In this document: positions 55,878 to 63,846 of the stretch, piece after piece
Numbering within the stretch: the first letter of the stretch is position 1
Layout of the letters: every line of letters begins with the position of its first letter
Virus record (IMG/VR): IMGVR_UViG_3300021378_000009
Coordinates: 38,518-102,517 of that record
Reading direction: 5' to 3' (one strand)
Length of the DNA stretch: 64,000 nucleotides
Source: a virus
Program-made: the position numbers and the translations under genes
Notes under the pieces: model-generated
Told to the model about the DNA's origin: nothing
Database searches by the model: none
The model's input: only the letters and a program-made list of their open reading frames with translations

Positions 55878-57554
55878 ATGTCTAATAGTTTATATGAAGA
55901 AGCAATTATAGCTGCTGAACAAATAAAAGAAGCAGCAGAAAACAAAGTAAAACAACAATTAATTGAATCAATGTCGCCACAAATAAAAGTAATGGTAGAA
56001 AAAGCATTATTAGGTGAAGATGTAGAAAGTCAAGAAGAAGAAAGTACTTCTGAAGAACATGACGCAAGTGAAACGGAAAAAAAAGAAGGACATGTTCAAG
56101 AAATGCCACAGCCTACTGAGGAATATCACACAGAAATAGATAAAACTCTTTATGATGCTGACATGTCAGAAGGTTTTCTTGAGAATGATGAAAACAATGA
56201 AATTGAAATAAATAACGAGTCTGTAGAAGTATTTAAAAAATTAATTACAAAAAATGCTAGAACAAATGCTTTAAAAAAGAAATTAAGCGAAATTAGAGAA
56301 GGAATAAAGTCTCTTAAAAAAGTAATATTATTAACTGAAAATAACAATATTTCAAAGAAAAGTGCAGTTAGAATAGTTGATGCTTATAAAAATTTATGTC
56401 AAGAACTTAAAAATATTAAAACTAACAGCATAATTAAATCTGACACAAAATTATTAAAAGAATATTTAGAAATTTCTAAGGAGTTAAACAACATGTCTAG
56501 AAGACAAAGCAAAAACTATTTAAATGAAAGTCTAGAAGATCTCTTAGAGATGCATCTTTTCGAAGAAGATGAAGAAGAGCTAGAAGATGCAGAAGATGAA
56601 GAAGAGCTAGAAGATGCAGAAGATGCAGAAGAGCTAGAAGATGCAGAAGATGCAGAAGAGCTAGAAGATGCAGAAGATGACTTTGATTTAGACAGCAGTT
56701 TGGAATCAGAAGCTGAAGAAGATGATTTATCAAGTGAAGATGTTGTCGGTTTAAGAAGTATTGCTGATAAAATTGAATCAATTCTTTCAGACGACGAATC
56801 TGAAGAAATGGAAGATGATGCAGAAGAAGATGACATTGAAGAAAGTGCTCTTTATGAATTAGACGAAGTTCTTGAAGAATTAGACGAAGATGAGCACAAT
56901 GAAATGCATATGGAAGAAGATGAGCACAATGAAATGCATATGGAAGAATCTTCTAGACGTGGTGGAGAGTTATTCTTAGAAATTGATGAAAATATGTTGA
57001 AGAGAGAAATCTCTAAAATGAGAAACATTAGAGAAGGTGAAGCTAAAGAAATGGCAAGTCATTTTGGTGGTGGATCTGTAGAAGACGAAGTATTTGTTAA
57101 AGGTGTTCAATTAAACAAGCAAGACAAAATGAAAAATGAAGCTGCAGTAAGAAAAGTTGTGAAAAAGAATCGCATACTTGAAAGCAAGCTTGCTCAACAT
57201 AAAAAGGCAATTCGTAAAATGAAGGGCCAGCTAAGTGAGATGAACTTATTTAACGCTAAGCTATTATATGCTAACAAGTTGATGCAAAATAGAGATTTAT
57301 CTATTAAGCAACAAAGAAAAATTGTAGAATCTTTAGATAATGCAAAGACACTGAATGAAGCGAAAATTTTATTTGAGGGTCTTACAACATCTTTAAGTTC
57401 TTCAAAGAGTCGTAAGAGTGGAAATTTAGCAGAGGGATCAAATCGTAGATTAATTGGTTCTTCATCTAGATCTACTTCAAGCGCGCAGTCAAGTAATCTT
57501 AATGAAAGCGTTGCTCTAAATAGATGGGCAACATTAGCTGGAATTAAGAAATAA
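55878..57554 (+). CDS. gp22: Prohead core scaffolding protein, gp22-like
   Basis: 558 residues, longer than T4 gp22 (269) because of acidic inserts. The C-terminal 430-505 region, VKKNRILESKLAQHKKAIRK followed by LLYANKLMQ and IVESLDNAKTLNEAKILFEGL, is the conserved helical part of this scaffold family. Residues 233-268 consist of a nine-residue acidic repeat and residues 338-357 of a duplicated ten-residue unit. It lies directly before the major capsid gene, as in T4. The protein should be degraded by the prohead protease; several (I/L)-x-Glu sites exist. Confidence 0.83.
   Translation: MSNSLYEEAIIAAEQIKEAAENKVKQQLIESMSPQIKVMVEKALLGEDVESQEEESTSEEHDASETEKKEGHVQEMPQPTEEYHTEIDKTLYDADMSEGFLENDENNEIEINNESVEVFKKLITKNARTNALKKKLSEIREGIKSLKKVILLTENNNISKKSAVRIVDAYKNLCQELKNIKTNSIIKSDTKLLKEYLEISKELNNMSRRQSKNYLNESLEDLLEMHLFEEDEEELEDAEDEEELEDAEDAEELEDAEDAEELEDAEDDFDLDSSLESEAEEDDLSSEDVVGLRSIADKIESILSDDESEEMEDDAEEDDIEESALYELDEVLEELDEDEHNEMHMEEDEHNEMHMEESSRRGGELFLEIDENMLKREISKMRNIREGEAKEMASHFGGGSVEDEVFVKGVQLNKQDKMKNEAAVRKVVKKNRILESKLAQHKKAIRKMKGQLSEMNLFNAKLLYANKLMQNRDLSIKQQRKIVESLDNAKTLNEAKILFEGLTTSLSSSKSRKSGNLAEGSNRRLIGSSSRSTSSAQSSNLNESVALNRWATLAGIKK
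56574..56680 (+). repeat. 27-bp tandem repeat, four copies, in the scaffold gene
   Basis: Units start at 56574, 56601, 56628 and 56655. Each encodes EELEDAED plus one variable residue (E, A, A, D). The copies differ at only one or two bases, so the expansion is recent. The reading frame is kept and the acidic region simply lengthens. Confidence 0.95.
56889..56948 (+). repeat. 30-bp perfect tandem duplication in the scaffold gene
   Basis: Two identical 30-base units (56889-56918 and 56919-56948) encode DEHNEMHMEE twice. Perfect identity points to a very recent slippage or recombination event. It lies 200 bases downstream of the 27-bp repeat in the same acidic region. Confidence 0.95.
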
Positions 57555-57616
57555 TTTTTTATTTTAAAAACTTAATTAATATTTATTAACAATAAACAAA
57601 GAAAAGGAATTTTTAA

Positions 57617-59407
57617 ATGACATTTTCATTACAAAAATTAACTGAGGGCATTCGTGATCGTCACGTTGGCCAACAAAACAAAAGATTGGTCGAGAAATGG
57701 TCTCGTACCGGCCTTTTACGTGGTATGGGTGATGTTAACCGCGAAAATATGGCAACCATGCTTGAAAACCAAGCTGCTCAAGTTCTTCGTGAAAGCAGCA
57801 CAATGAATGGTGGTGATGTTGGTGGTTTCTCAAACATTGCATTCCCTATCGTTCGTCGCGTATTCGGTGGTCTTATTGCTAACGAACTAGTTTCAATCCA
57901 ACCAATGAGTCTTCCAAGTGGACTTCTTTTCTACTTAGATTATACTTATGGATCAGAAGAAGGTCCTCATCAAACATCAGAATCAATTTATGGTGGACCT
58001 GCAGGAAAAGCTATTCAAGGTGGAGCAGATGCTCTCGGTGGTCAATACGACCTTGCAGGTGCTGGTTTTTCACGTGAGCATAAAGAACTTGACGTGGCTC
58101 AAGGAAGTCTTTTAGAGACTGCTAAACTTGATGTAACTAATGCAACACACCTTAGTCTAATTGATTATGACTCAGAAGTAATTGACGCAGCTGCAGGCAG
58201 TACATTCCAGTTTGTTTTATGCCCTACAGGTTCTCTTACAGATGCTGATCTTTCTCTTATCAAATCAGCGACAGCTTTAATTGAAGATGATACAGCTGCT
58301 ATTTCTATTGCAATTGCTGCATCACAAAAACTTCAAGGTGGTGATTCACATAACGTAAGAAAAGTTAGTAAAGTTGGTTCTGGAGATACTTTAGCAGCTT
58401 TCAAAGCAGATTCTGTTAATGGTGATCGTGTTCTTTTCTTAGTTCAAACAAGCAAAACTAGCGCTACTGAGGCTTTAAGAGCAAAAGGTGATGCAAATAA
58501 TAATCTTCATAAACTTAAAGTTGAATATGTTACAGCAGACGTTGCTGCTGCAATTGCAAATTCTGTTGGGGAAATCGATGTTGATCCAGCAATGGAAGGT
58601 CTACAAACTGCAGATTTAAAAATCCCAGAGATTGATATCAAGATTGAGTCAATTCCTGTAACTGCACAAACACGTAAGTTAAGAGCTCGTTGGAGTCCTG
58701 AGCTTGCGCAAGATCTTAATGCATACCACTCAATGGATGCTGAGGTTGAATTAACTCAAATTCTTTCTGAGCAAATTGCATTAGAGATTGACCGTGAGAT
58801 TCTTAATGATCTTCTTACTGGTGCACAAGGTGCGAACTTCTTCTGGAGTCGTTCACCTGGTAAATTTGTAAACAAAAGAACTGGTGCTGAAATTGCTCGT
58901 ACATCAACTCTTAATCCTGGGCCAGCTTTCACTGGTACAGTTCGTGAATGGTATGAGACTTTAACTGAGACTGTTATTGACGTTGCAAATGAAATCCATA
59001 GAAAAACTTTGCGTGGATCTGCTAACTTTATCGTAGTATCTCCAGACGTAGCAACTGTTTTGGAAGCATCTGTACTATATCGTCCTAGTTATAGCATTGA
59101 TGGTGACGGACAAGTTGGAGCTCCTTTCACAATGGGCGCAGAGAAAATGGGAACTCTTTCAAATCGCTTTACTGTTTACAAAGATCCTTACTTCCCAAGA
59201 AATAAGATCCTTGTAGGTTACAAAGGTGGTTCTTACTTAGAGACTGGTTTCGTTTATGCTCCATATGTACCACTCATCGTAACTCCAACCATTTTCCAAC
59301 CTGAGGATTTCACACCACGTAAGGGTGTAATGACTCGCTATGGTAAGAAAATGGTACGTGCTGACTTCTATGGTACAGTTACATGTTTAGACATGAACAT
59401 TATCTAA
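57617..59407 (+). CDS. gp23: Major capsid protein, gp23-like
   Basis: 596 residues. FSNIAFPIVRRVFGGLIANE followed by LVSIQPMSLPSGLLFYLDYTYG aligns in order with the start of the mature domain of T4 gp23. IPVTAQTRKLRARWSPELAQD and the C-terminal PRNKILVGYKGGSYLETGF also match the HK97-fold capsid family of T4 relatives. A propeptide is expected: the best (L/I)-x-Glu site is LRE at 57-59, close to the T4 cut after residue 65. The gene uses mostly CGT/CGC for Arg, unlike its neighbours, consistent with very high expression. A strong terminator follows. Confidence 0.95.
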   Translation: MTFSLQKLTEGIRDRHVGQQNKRLVEKWSRTGLLRGMGDVNRENMATMLENQAAQVLRESSTMNGGDVGGFSNIAFPIVRRVFGGLIANELVSIQPMSLPSGLLFYLDYTYGSEEGPHQTSESIYGGPAGKAIQGGADALGGQYDLAGAGFSREHKELDVAQGSLLETAKLDVTNATHLSLIDYDSEVIDAAAGSTFQFVLCPTGSLTDADLSLIKSATALIEDDTAAISIAIAASQKLQGGDSHNVRKVSKVGSGDTLAAFKADSVNGDRVLFLVQTSKTSATEALRAKGDANNNLHKLKVEYVTADVAAAIANSVGEIDVDPAMEGLQTADLKIPEIDIKIESIPVTAQTRKLRARWSPELAQDLNAYHSMDAEVELTQILSEQIALEIDREILNDLLTGAQGANFFWSRSPGKFVNKRTGAEIARTSTLNPGPAFTGTVREWYETLTETVIDVANEIHRKTLRGSANFIVVSPDVATVLEASVLYRPSYSIDGDGQVGAPFTMGAEKMGTLSNRFTVYKDPYFPRNKILVGYKGGSYLETGFVYAPYVPLIVTPTIFQPEDFTPRKGVMTRYGKKMVRADFYGTVTCLDMNII

Positions 59408-59444
59408 GATAAAGTTTGAGTTGTTGACTCCTTAGGGGATTACT

Positions 59445-59467
59445 AGCCACCTTTTAGGTGGTTTTTT
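59445..59467 (+). terminator. Rho-independent terminator after the major capsid gene
   Basis: CCACC (59447-59451), loop TTTTA, GGTGG (59457-59461), followed by six T. Flanking A and G can pair with the first Ts to extend the stem by two pairs. It lies 40 bases after the capsid stop and ends the late head operon. It is the only convincing intrinsic terminator in the window. Confidence 0.9.
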
Positions 59468-59532
59468 AATGTGTAAAAAAAAAACAATTTTCATATTATA
59501 TTTATGTATACACCACAAAAAGGAGGCATGAC

Positions 59533-60927
59533 GTGAAGTGTAAAATGAATAACTGTAATTTTGAAGGTACAGGTAAAGATTTTAGCAATCACTTAAAAAA
59601 AGAACACAGCTTAAAAAGTAAAGAATATACAAGAAAGTATATTTATAGCAATAGAGTTGGCTGTCACAATTGTGGTAAAGAAACAAATTACTCATCATTT
59701 AAATTTAAAAAGTACTGTAAAGATTGTGCAAAAATTGCTATGAAAGAAGGTGGTAGGAAAGGTGGTAAAGCGCAAGCTTGGAATAAGGGTAAAACTCATA
59801 AAGACGACTCAAGAATATTAAGAAGATTTGGTGAAGACAATCACTTTTACAATAAAAAGCATTCTGAAGAGACTTTAAACAAAATGAGTTTTGCAAAAAG
59901 ATTAGGTGGAAAAGAAATATTAAATAGGATATTTGAAAGAAACGAAGAGTTTGAAATATTAACTCCTTTAGCAGAGTATTTTAGTAGACAACGTCAATAT
60001 CTAGAATTTAAGTGTAAAAAGTGTGACTTTGTATCAAAAAAGACATTGCAATCATTTGAAAGAGGGTCTTTATGTCCTAAGTGTTTTCCTTATACAAAGT
60101 CAAAAGGAGAACTAGAAATTTATAATTATATTGTTAGTTTAGGTATAGAAGATGTTATTAGTGGTGATAGAATACAAATAAAGCCAAGAGAAATAGACAT
60201 CTGTTTGAAGCAGAATCAATTCGGAATAGAATTTAATGGTTTATATTGGCACAGTGATATAGTTGATTCTACGTCAAAGCGTGATATGCTAAATAAAACA
60301 ATTGAATGCAAATCGGTCAACATCAAATTAATGCACATATTTTCAGACGAATGGATGTTTAAAGAAGACATATGCAAGAGCATGATAAGAAATAGAATAG
60401 GGTTATGTAATAGAGTATGGGCAAGAAAATGTGAAGTAAGAGAAGTTAATAAAAAAGACTTTGATGAGTTTATGAATAGATGTCATATAAGCGGTTCAGT
60501 GAATAGTAGTATAAGGTTAGGACTTTATTATGATGACGAATTAGTATCAGCTATAGGATTTAGAAAGCCAAGACAGAAAAAGTGGAAAGGATACTATGAA
60601 ATAAGCAGATTTGCATGTGAATTAGACAATGTTGTTGTAGGTGGATTAAGTAAATTATTAAAACATTATATGAGAATTTATAACAATAAAAAAATAATGA
60701 CTTACGCTGATAGAAGATTTGGTGAAGGATTAGGGTATGGAAAAGTAGGTTTTGATTTGGTTGGAGATAGTGGAATAGATTATTGGTATTCTGATGGAAT
60801 TCAAAGATTTGATAGATTTATAATCAAAACAGATGGAGAAATGACAGAAAGAGAAAAAGCAGCTGAAATGAAATTGTACAAGGTATGGGGTTGTGGAAGT
60901 AATATTTGGGTATATAATGATAATTAG
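59533..60927 (+). CDS. VSR-like (EDxHD) free-standing homing endonuclease with NUMOD3 and zinc fingers
   Basis: 464 residues from GTG 59533, six bases after a perfect AGGAGG. The order is: C2H2-like finger (C3, C8, H20, H25), CxxC pair (C44/C47, C62/C65), NUMOD3-type DNA-binding repeat (WNKGKTHKDDS to NHFYNKKHSEETLNKMS, about 83-119), another zinc site (C161/C164, C181/C184), then the nuclease core. That core has KGELEIYNYI (E193), PREIDI (E220, D222) and IEFNGLYWHSD (E233, H240, D242), the arrangement of VSR-like homing nucleases of the EDxHD type. The C-terminal 150 residues are an added domain common in phage homologues. It sits behind the capsid gene terminator; the capsid gene is intact, so this is an independent mobile gene. 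Confidence 0.85.
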   Translation: MKCKMNNCNFEGTGKDFSNHLKKEHSLKSKEYTRKYIYSNRVGCHNCGKETNYSSFKFKKYCKDCAKIAMKEGGRKGGKAQAWNKGKTHKDDSRILRRFGEDNHFYNKKHSEETLNKMSFAKRLGGKEILNRIFERNEEFEILTPLAEYFSRQRQYLEFKCKKCDFVSKKTLQSFERGSLCPKCFPYTKSKGELEIYNYIVSLGIEDVISGDRIQIKPREIDICLKQNQFGIEFNGLYWHSDIVDSTSKRDMLNKTIECKSVNIKLMHIFSDEWMFKEDICKSMIRNRIGLCNRVWARKCEVREVNKKDFDEFMNRCHISGSVNSSIRLGLYYDDELVSAIGFRKPRQKKWKGYYEISRFACELDNVVVGGLSKLLKHYMRIYNNKKIMTYADRRFGEGLGYGKVGFDLVGDSGIDYWYSDGIQRFDRFIIKTDGEMTEREKAAEMKLYKVWGCGSNIWVYNDN

Positions 60928-60951
60928 TATAATAGATAAAAGGAAGTTATT

Positions 60952-61326
60952 ATGCCTATTATACTTGAAGAGTCTAAAATACCTAAGATACTAAGTAAGT
61001 TTACACCTATCAATATTTATGCAATTACCTTAGGTCCGATTATTATTTGCAGAGATAAAATACCTCCAAAGACTTTAAGACATGAATTGATACACTATCA
61101 TCAATATAAAGAATTGTTTTATATTGGGTTTTTATTGATATATCTTTATGACTTTTTGTATAACGCAATTATTCTTAAAAAAGGATTCTCTAGTCACGCG
61201 TATAGAGACATTAGATTTGAGCAAGAAGCTTATAACAATGATCATGATAAGATTTATTTGATTAGTAGGGAAAAGTTTGCTTGGAAGAATTACAAGCTTA
61301 AAAAAGAAGATAGCACAAAAGCTTAA
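60952..61326 (+). CDS. HExxH-containing membrane protein (putative metalloprotease-like)
   Basis: 124 residues. HELIH (44-48) with a downstream Glu (FEQEAY, E90/E92) is the pattern of small zincin-type proteins. A hydrophobic segment (about 55-75, LFYIGFLLIYLYDFLYNA) follows the motif. The family occurs in T4-like marine phages, function unknown to me. Start at 60952 has AAGGAAG. A role in lysis or membrane modification is possible but unproven. Peptidase activity should not be assumed from the motif alone. Confidence 0.68.
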   Translation: MPIILEESKIPKILSKFTPINIYAITLGPIIICRDKIPPKTLRHELIHYHQYKELFYIGFLLIYLYDFLYNAIILKKGFSSHAYRDIRFEQEAYNNDHDKIYLISREKFAWKNYKLKKEDSTKA

Positions 61327-61339
61327 AAAGGGTTTTAAA

Positions 61340-61564
61340 ATGAGATTTATTATAATTAGTTTAATTTTTTACATTACATCATTCAGTACAGCATACGGTA
61401 AACCAATTGATGATAATAAAAGTGTAGAAGTGAAGATTACTGAACAATTAGAAAGAATAAATAAAAAAGCTAAGAAAGCTGAAGACAATACTAAACAAAT
61501 GCTTGTTTTAGTTAGAAAATTGCTAAATAAAAAAAAAGTAGAGAAGAACAATGAGCAAAATTGA
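61340..61564 (+). CDS. Small exported protein with signal peptide and coiled coil
   Basis: 74 residues from ATG 61340 behind AAAGGG; the frame extends upstream to 61277, but that would run into the previous gene. Residues 1-20 form a signal peptide (R2, hydrophobic IIISLIFYI, possible cleavage after A-Y-G). There is no lipobox Cys. Residues 25-74 are charged and helical (TEQLERINKKAKKAEDNTKQ). It overlaps the next gene by 14 bases. Periplasmic location and pairing with a membrane protein recall spanin pairs, but the typical i-/o-spanin signatures are not clear. Confidence 0.6.
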   Translation: MRFIIISLIFYITSFSTAYGKPIDDNKSVEVKITEQLERINKKAKKAEDNTKQMLVLVRKLLNKKKVEKNNEQN

Positions 61565-61838
61565 TTCACAATTATGGTCAAGGTCTAAAGACGTATTGAC
61601 TGTAATTATAATACCTGCAATAATATGGATAGTTTCAGCTATAGCAGAATTTAAAACTGATCAGCACAAAATCAATACAAATATTGAAAAGTTAGTAACT
61701 CTAGAGGACAGAATTTCAGATTTGAACAATAAAGATACAGAATTATCTATACAAATAGCAAAAATGGAAACTTCACTAGAGATTATTTCTAAAGATTTGG
61801 ATGAAATAAAAAAGATATTAATTGATCTTTCTAAATAA
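61551..61838 (+). CDS. Small membrane protein with C-terminal coiled coil (holin/spanin-like candidate)
   Basis: 95 residues. One transmembrane segment (about 15-32, VLTVIIIPAIIWIVSAIA) follows a short polar N-terminus. Residues 35-95 form heptads (LVTLEDRISDLNNKDTEL, IAKMETSLEIISKDLDEI). This is the layout of several small phage lysis-related proteins, including inner-membrane holin- or antiholin-like and spanin-like ones. The gene starts inside the preceding exported protein gene. No endolysin is recognisable nearby. Confidence 0.6.
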   Translation: MSKIDSQLWSRSKDVLTVIIIPAIIWIVSAIAEFKTDQHKINTNIEKLVTLEDRISDLNNKDTELSIQIAKMETSLEIISKDLDEIKKILIDLSK

Positions 61839-61871
61839 TTAGAATAGAAATAAGTTTGAAAGTTAACAAAA

Positions 61872-63011
61872 ATGATAAAAAACAAAGCAATGAAATTAAT
61901 ATTAAAAGAGTGGAAAAATTTTAATATTGATTTAATAACTGAAAAAGTATTTTATGGTAGTGGTAAAGACTCTGTAACAACTACATCAGACTATTTTAAA
62001 TCAACAAGTATCAATAAAAAACCTATTTTGATATATGATGACTATACAGTGCTCTTAAATAAAAAGCCAAAATCAGGTGCTGATATTGCATTGAAATGCT
62101 TATCTAAAGACTATGTGAGTGGTGATGAAAGTGAAGTAACAAATTATATTTTAGATTTTTTAGAAGAAATATTCGGTGACTTCAATCAAGAAGAGTTAGA
62201 TATAGTTAACGATAGAACTAGCCTTTATAAAGAAAGATTTGGAAGCAGTATATTTTCTGATAATAGACTTGTTGTTTTTAATCCTTTTGCGCAGTTTAAA
62301 GAAGATGATATATCAATATCACAAACACCGAGAGTTAGAAAAGATTTGCCAGATACAGAAGTAGATTATGATATAAGCGCAAAAGATTTATCAGGAGAAG
62401 ATAAGTTTTTACTTAGAAAGAGTGACTATCCTAATACGTATCCTGATGATACTGATGAAGACTTTGAAATAGAACAAGAATATGATATAAGAAGTGTAAA
62501 ACAAAACGTAAACTGGACTGTACATGACTTAGCTCATAATATTTTTGAAGGAGCATTTGAAAATAATGATTCTGAAATAGATTATATGTCAGGTAATGAG
62601 TTAAAAAATTCTGATATTTTTAAAAAGATATATCCTGTAATTGATAGAGACGTAAGAGCATTTGACAGGTTTTATAAAAAAATTAAACATTCAAATGCAA
62701 ATAATAGATCATACTTTGATTTGACTAGTTTAGTAAACGATTTAACACCTGGTGTTGGTAAAGGTGATGTTGAATTTAGTTTATTTGCAAAGCTTATTAA
62801 GGATGAAAGCAGTGATAGAGTAGAAAAATTAGTTGAAGAGATAGTAACATATGTATCAAGCAACAAGAAAGAAATAGATACAAAAATAATATCATACTTT
62901 AATTTAGAAGAATCTGAAGTTAATTTAAAAAATTATTTATTAGAAATATTTAATAATCAAGATAAAGTAGCTAAAAGATTTTTCGATAATGTGAAAATAG
63001 TCTTTGTTTAA
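61872..63011 (+). CDS. Unknown protein with N-terminal EWxNF motif
   Basis: 379 residues from 61872; ATG 61890 is an alternative. The start KLILKEWKNFNIDLITE resembles the N-terminus of the prohead protease of this phage (AKIITEWTNFEYD) and many short N-terminal tags of marine phage proteins. ITE at its end would fit the protease's cut rule. The body is acidic with a conserved-looking NWTVHDLAHNIFEGAF, in which His and Asp occur but no family is recognised. There is no signal peptide. It could be packaged in the head (inference from the tag). The 5' gap is 33 bp. Confidence 0.52.
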   Translation: MIKNKAMKLILKEWKNFNIDLITEKVFYGSGKDSVTTTSDYFKSTSINKKPILIYDDYTVLLNKKPKSGADIALKCLSKDYVSGDESEVTNYILDFLEEIFGDFNQEELDIVNDRTSLYKERFGSSIFSDNRLVVFNPFAQFKEDDISISQTPRVRKDLPDTEVDYDISAKDLSGEDKFLLRKSDYPNTYPDDTDEDFEIEQEYDIRSVKQNVNWTVHDLAHNIFEGAFENNDSEIDYMSGNELKNSDIFKKIYPVIDRDVRAFDRFYKKIKHSNANNRSYFDLTSLVNDLTPGVGKGDVEFSLFAKLIKDESSDRVEKLVEEIVTYVSSNKKEIDTKIISYFNLEESEVNLKNYLLEIFNNQDKVAKRFFDNVKIVFV

Positions 63012-63045
63012 GTTAAAAAGCGTATAGCGAAAGAAATGTGTAATA

Positions 63046-63567
63046 ATGTTTGGATCTTCTTTAAATTCTAAAAAAAGTAATAAAAAAATAAATACATCAC
63101 CTTCTAATAAAGAAATTGATTCTGCTAAGGAGCTAGGAATTGACTTAGGAAAAAGTTGGAGAGCATATTCTAGAGAAGTTAGACTTCATATATATGTTTC
63201 TAACATGGAAGAAATGGTCAGATTTTATAATAAAATATTAGAGTTTCCTGTTGTAAAATATTGGAGGCATTCTGATGGTGATGGTACTATGATTGATGTT
63301 GGAGGCAACTTAATAGAGTTGTTTTCAAAAAACAAGCGAAACTATTCAAACAAAAGTTACTATGGCAACATATCAGTATCTATAAGAGTTAGAGATGTAA
63401 AAAAATTATATGATAAATTTAGTAAAAAAAATATAACGCTTGGTGCATTAGTTGATAATGATTGGGGTGATACATCATTTGAAGTCATTGATGTTGAAAA
63501 CAATAGAGTTGTATTCTTTAGTCCAAATATTAATAAAGAGAAGTACTACAAGGTGAAAAAGATTTAA
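63046..63567 (+). CDS. VOC (glyoxalase/bleomycin-resistance) superfamily protein
   Basis: 173 residues. After a 40-residue polar, Lys/Ser-rich extension, two beta-alpha-beta-beta-beta modules follow: VRLHIYVSNMEEMVRFYNKI to GGNLIELFS and VSIRVRDVKKLYDKFSKKN to NNRVVFFSP. His48 and Glu91 occupy the metal positions of the first module. In the second module the expected His and Glu are replaced (Ser, Phe), so metal binding would be incomplete. It may bind a small molecule or a protein and not act as a lyase. Unusual in this genomic setting. Confidence 0.72.
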   Translation: MFGSSLNSKKSNKKINTSPSNKEIDSAKELGIDLGKSWRAYSREVRLHIYVSNMEEMVRFYNKILEFPVVKYWRHSDGDGTMIDVGGNLIELFSKNKRNYSNKSYYGNISVSIRVRDVKKLYDKFSKKNITLGALVDNDWGDTSFEVIDVENNRVVFFSPNINKEKYYKVKKI

Positions 63568-63575
63568 ACCATACA

Positions 63576-63833
63576 ATGTGGTATATGTACGTTGTTCTCT
63601 GCGATGATAAATCTTATTATTGCGGTATAACTACAAACTTAGAGAGAAGATTGAAACAGCACAACGGTGAAATAAAAGGCGGCGCAAAATATACAAGAGG
63701 ACGTAGGCCTTGTAAATACATTTATAAAGAAAAAGCATCAACTAGAAGTGATGCTTTAAAAAAAGAGATAAACTTTAAAAAACTTAATAAGAAATCTAAA
63801 TTTATCTATATGAAATGTAATACAATTGTATAG
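63576..63833 (+). CDS. GIY-YIG domain nuclease, small YhbQ/UvrC-type
   Basis: 85 residues, essentially only the domain. YVV (5-7) and YCG (15-17) are the GIY-YIG pair, Arg25 (NLERRLKQHN) and Glu64 (DALKKEI) complete the catalytic set, and KGGAKYTRGRRP is typical of the YhbQ/SLX1-like branch. No DNA-binding module of a homing enzyme is attached. Possible roles are DNA repair or degradation of foreign or host DNA. There is no ribosome binding site at a good distance, so the start could be the ATG at 63585. It ends six bases before the convergent gene. Confidence 0.85.
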   Translation: MWYMYVVLCDDKSYYCGITTNLERRLKQHNGEIKGGAKYTRGRRPCKYIYKEKASTRSDALKKEINFKKLNKKSKFIYMKCNTIV

Positions 63834-63846
63834 ATTTTGCTATACA
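63827..63846. terminator. Hairpin at the convergent gene ends
   Basis: TGTATAG (63827-63833), loop ATTTTG, CTATACA (63840-63846): seven perfect pairs that cover both stop codons of the converging genes. There is no strong T run on either side, so efficient termination is uncertain. The position is what a shared terminator would require. Confidence 0.4.

Noticed and set aside
56574-56948. Repeat arrays in the scaffold gene as a CRISPR-like array
   Set aside because: Repeats are directly abutting, in frame, without spacers, and encode acidic peptides of the scaffold.
57617-60927. Homing endonuclease as part of an intron or intein in the capsid gene
   Set aside because: The capsid frame is complete to a normal C-terminus and a terminator separates the genes, so the element is free-standing.
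60952-61326. HExxH protein as the endolysin
   Set aside because: It has a membrane helix and none of the peptidoglycan-binding or lysozyme/amidase patterns.
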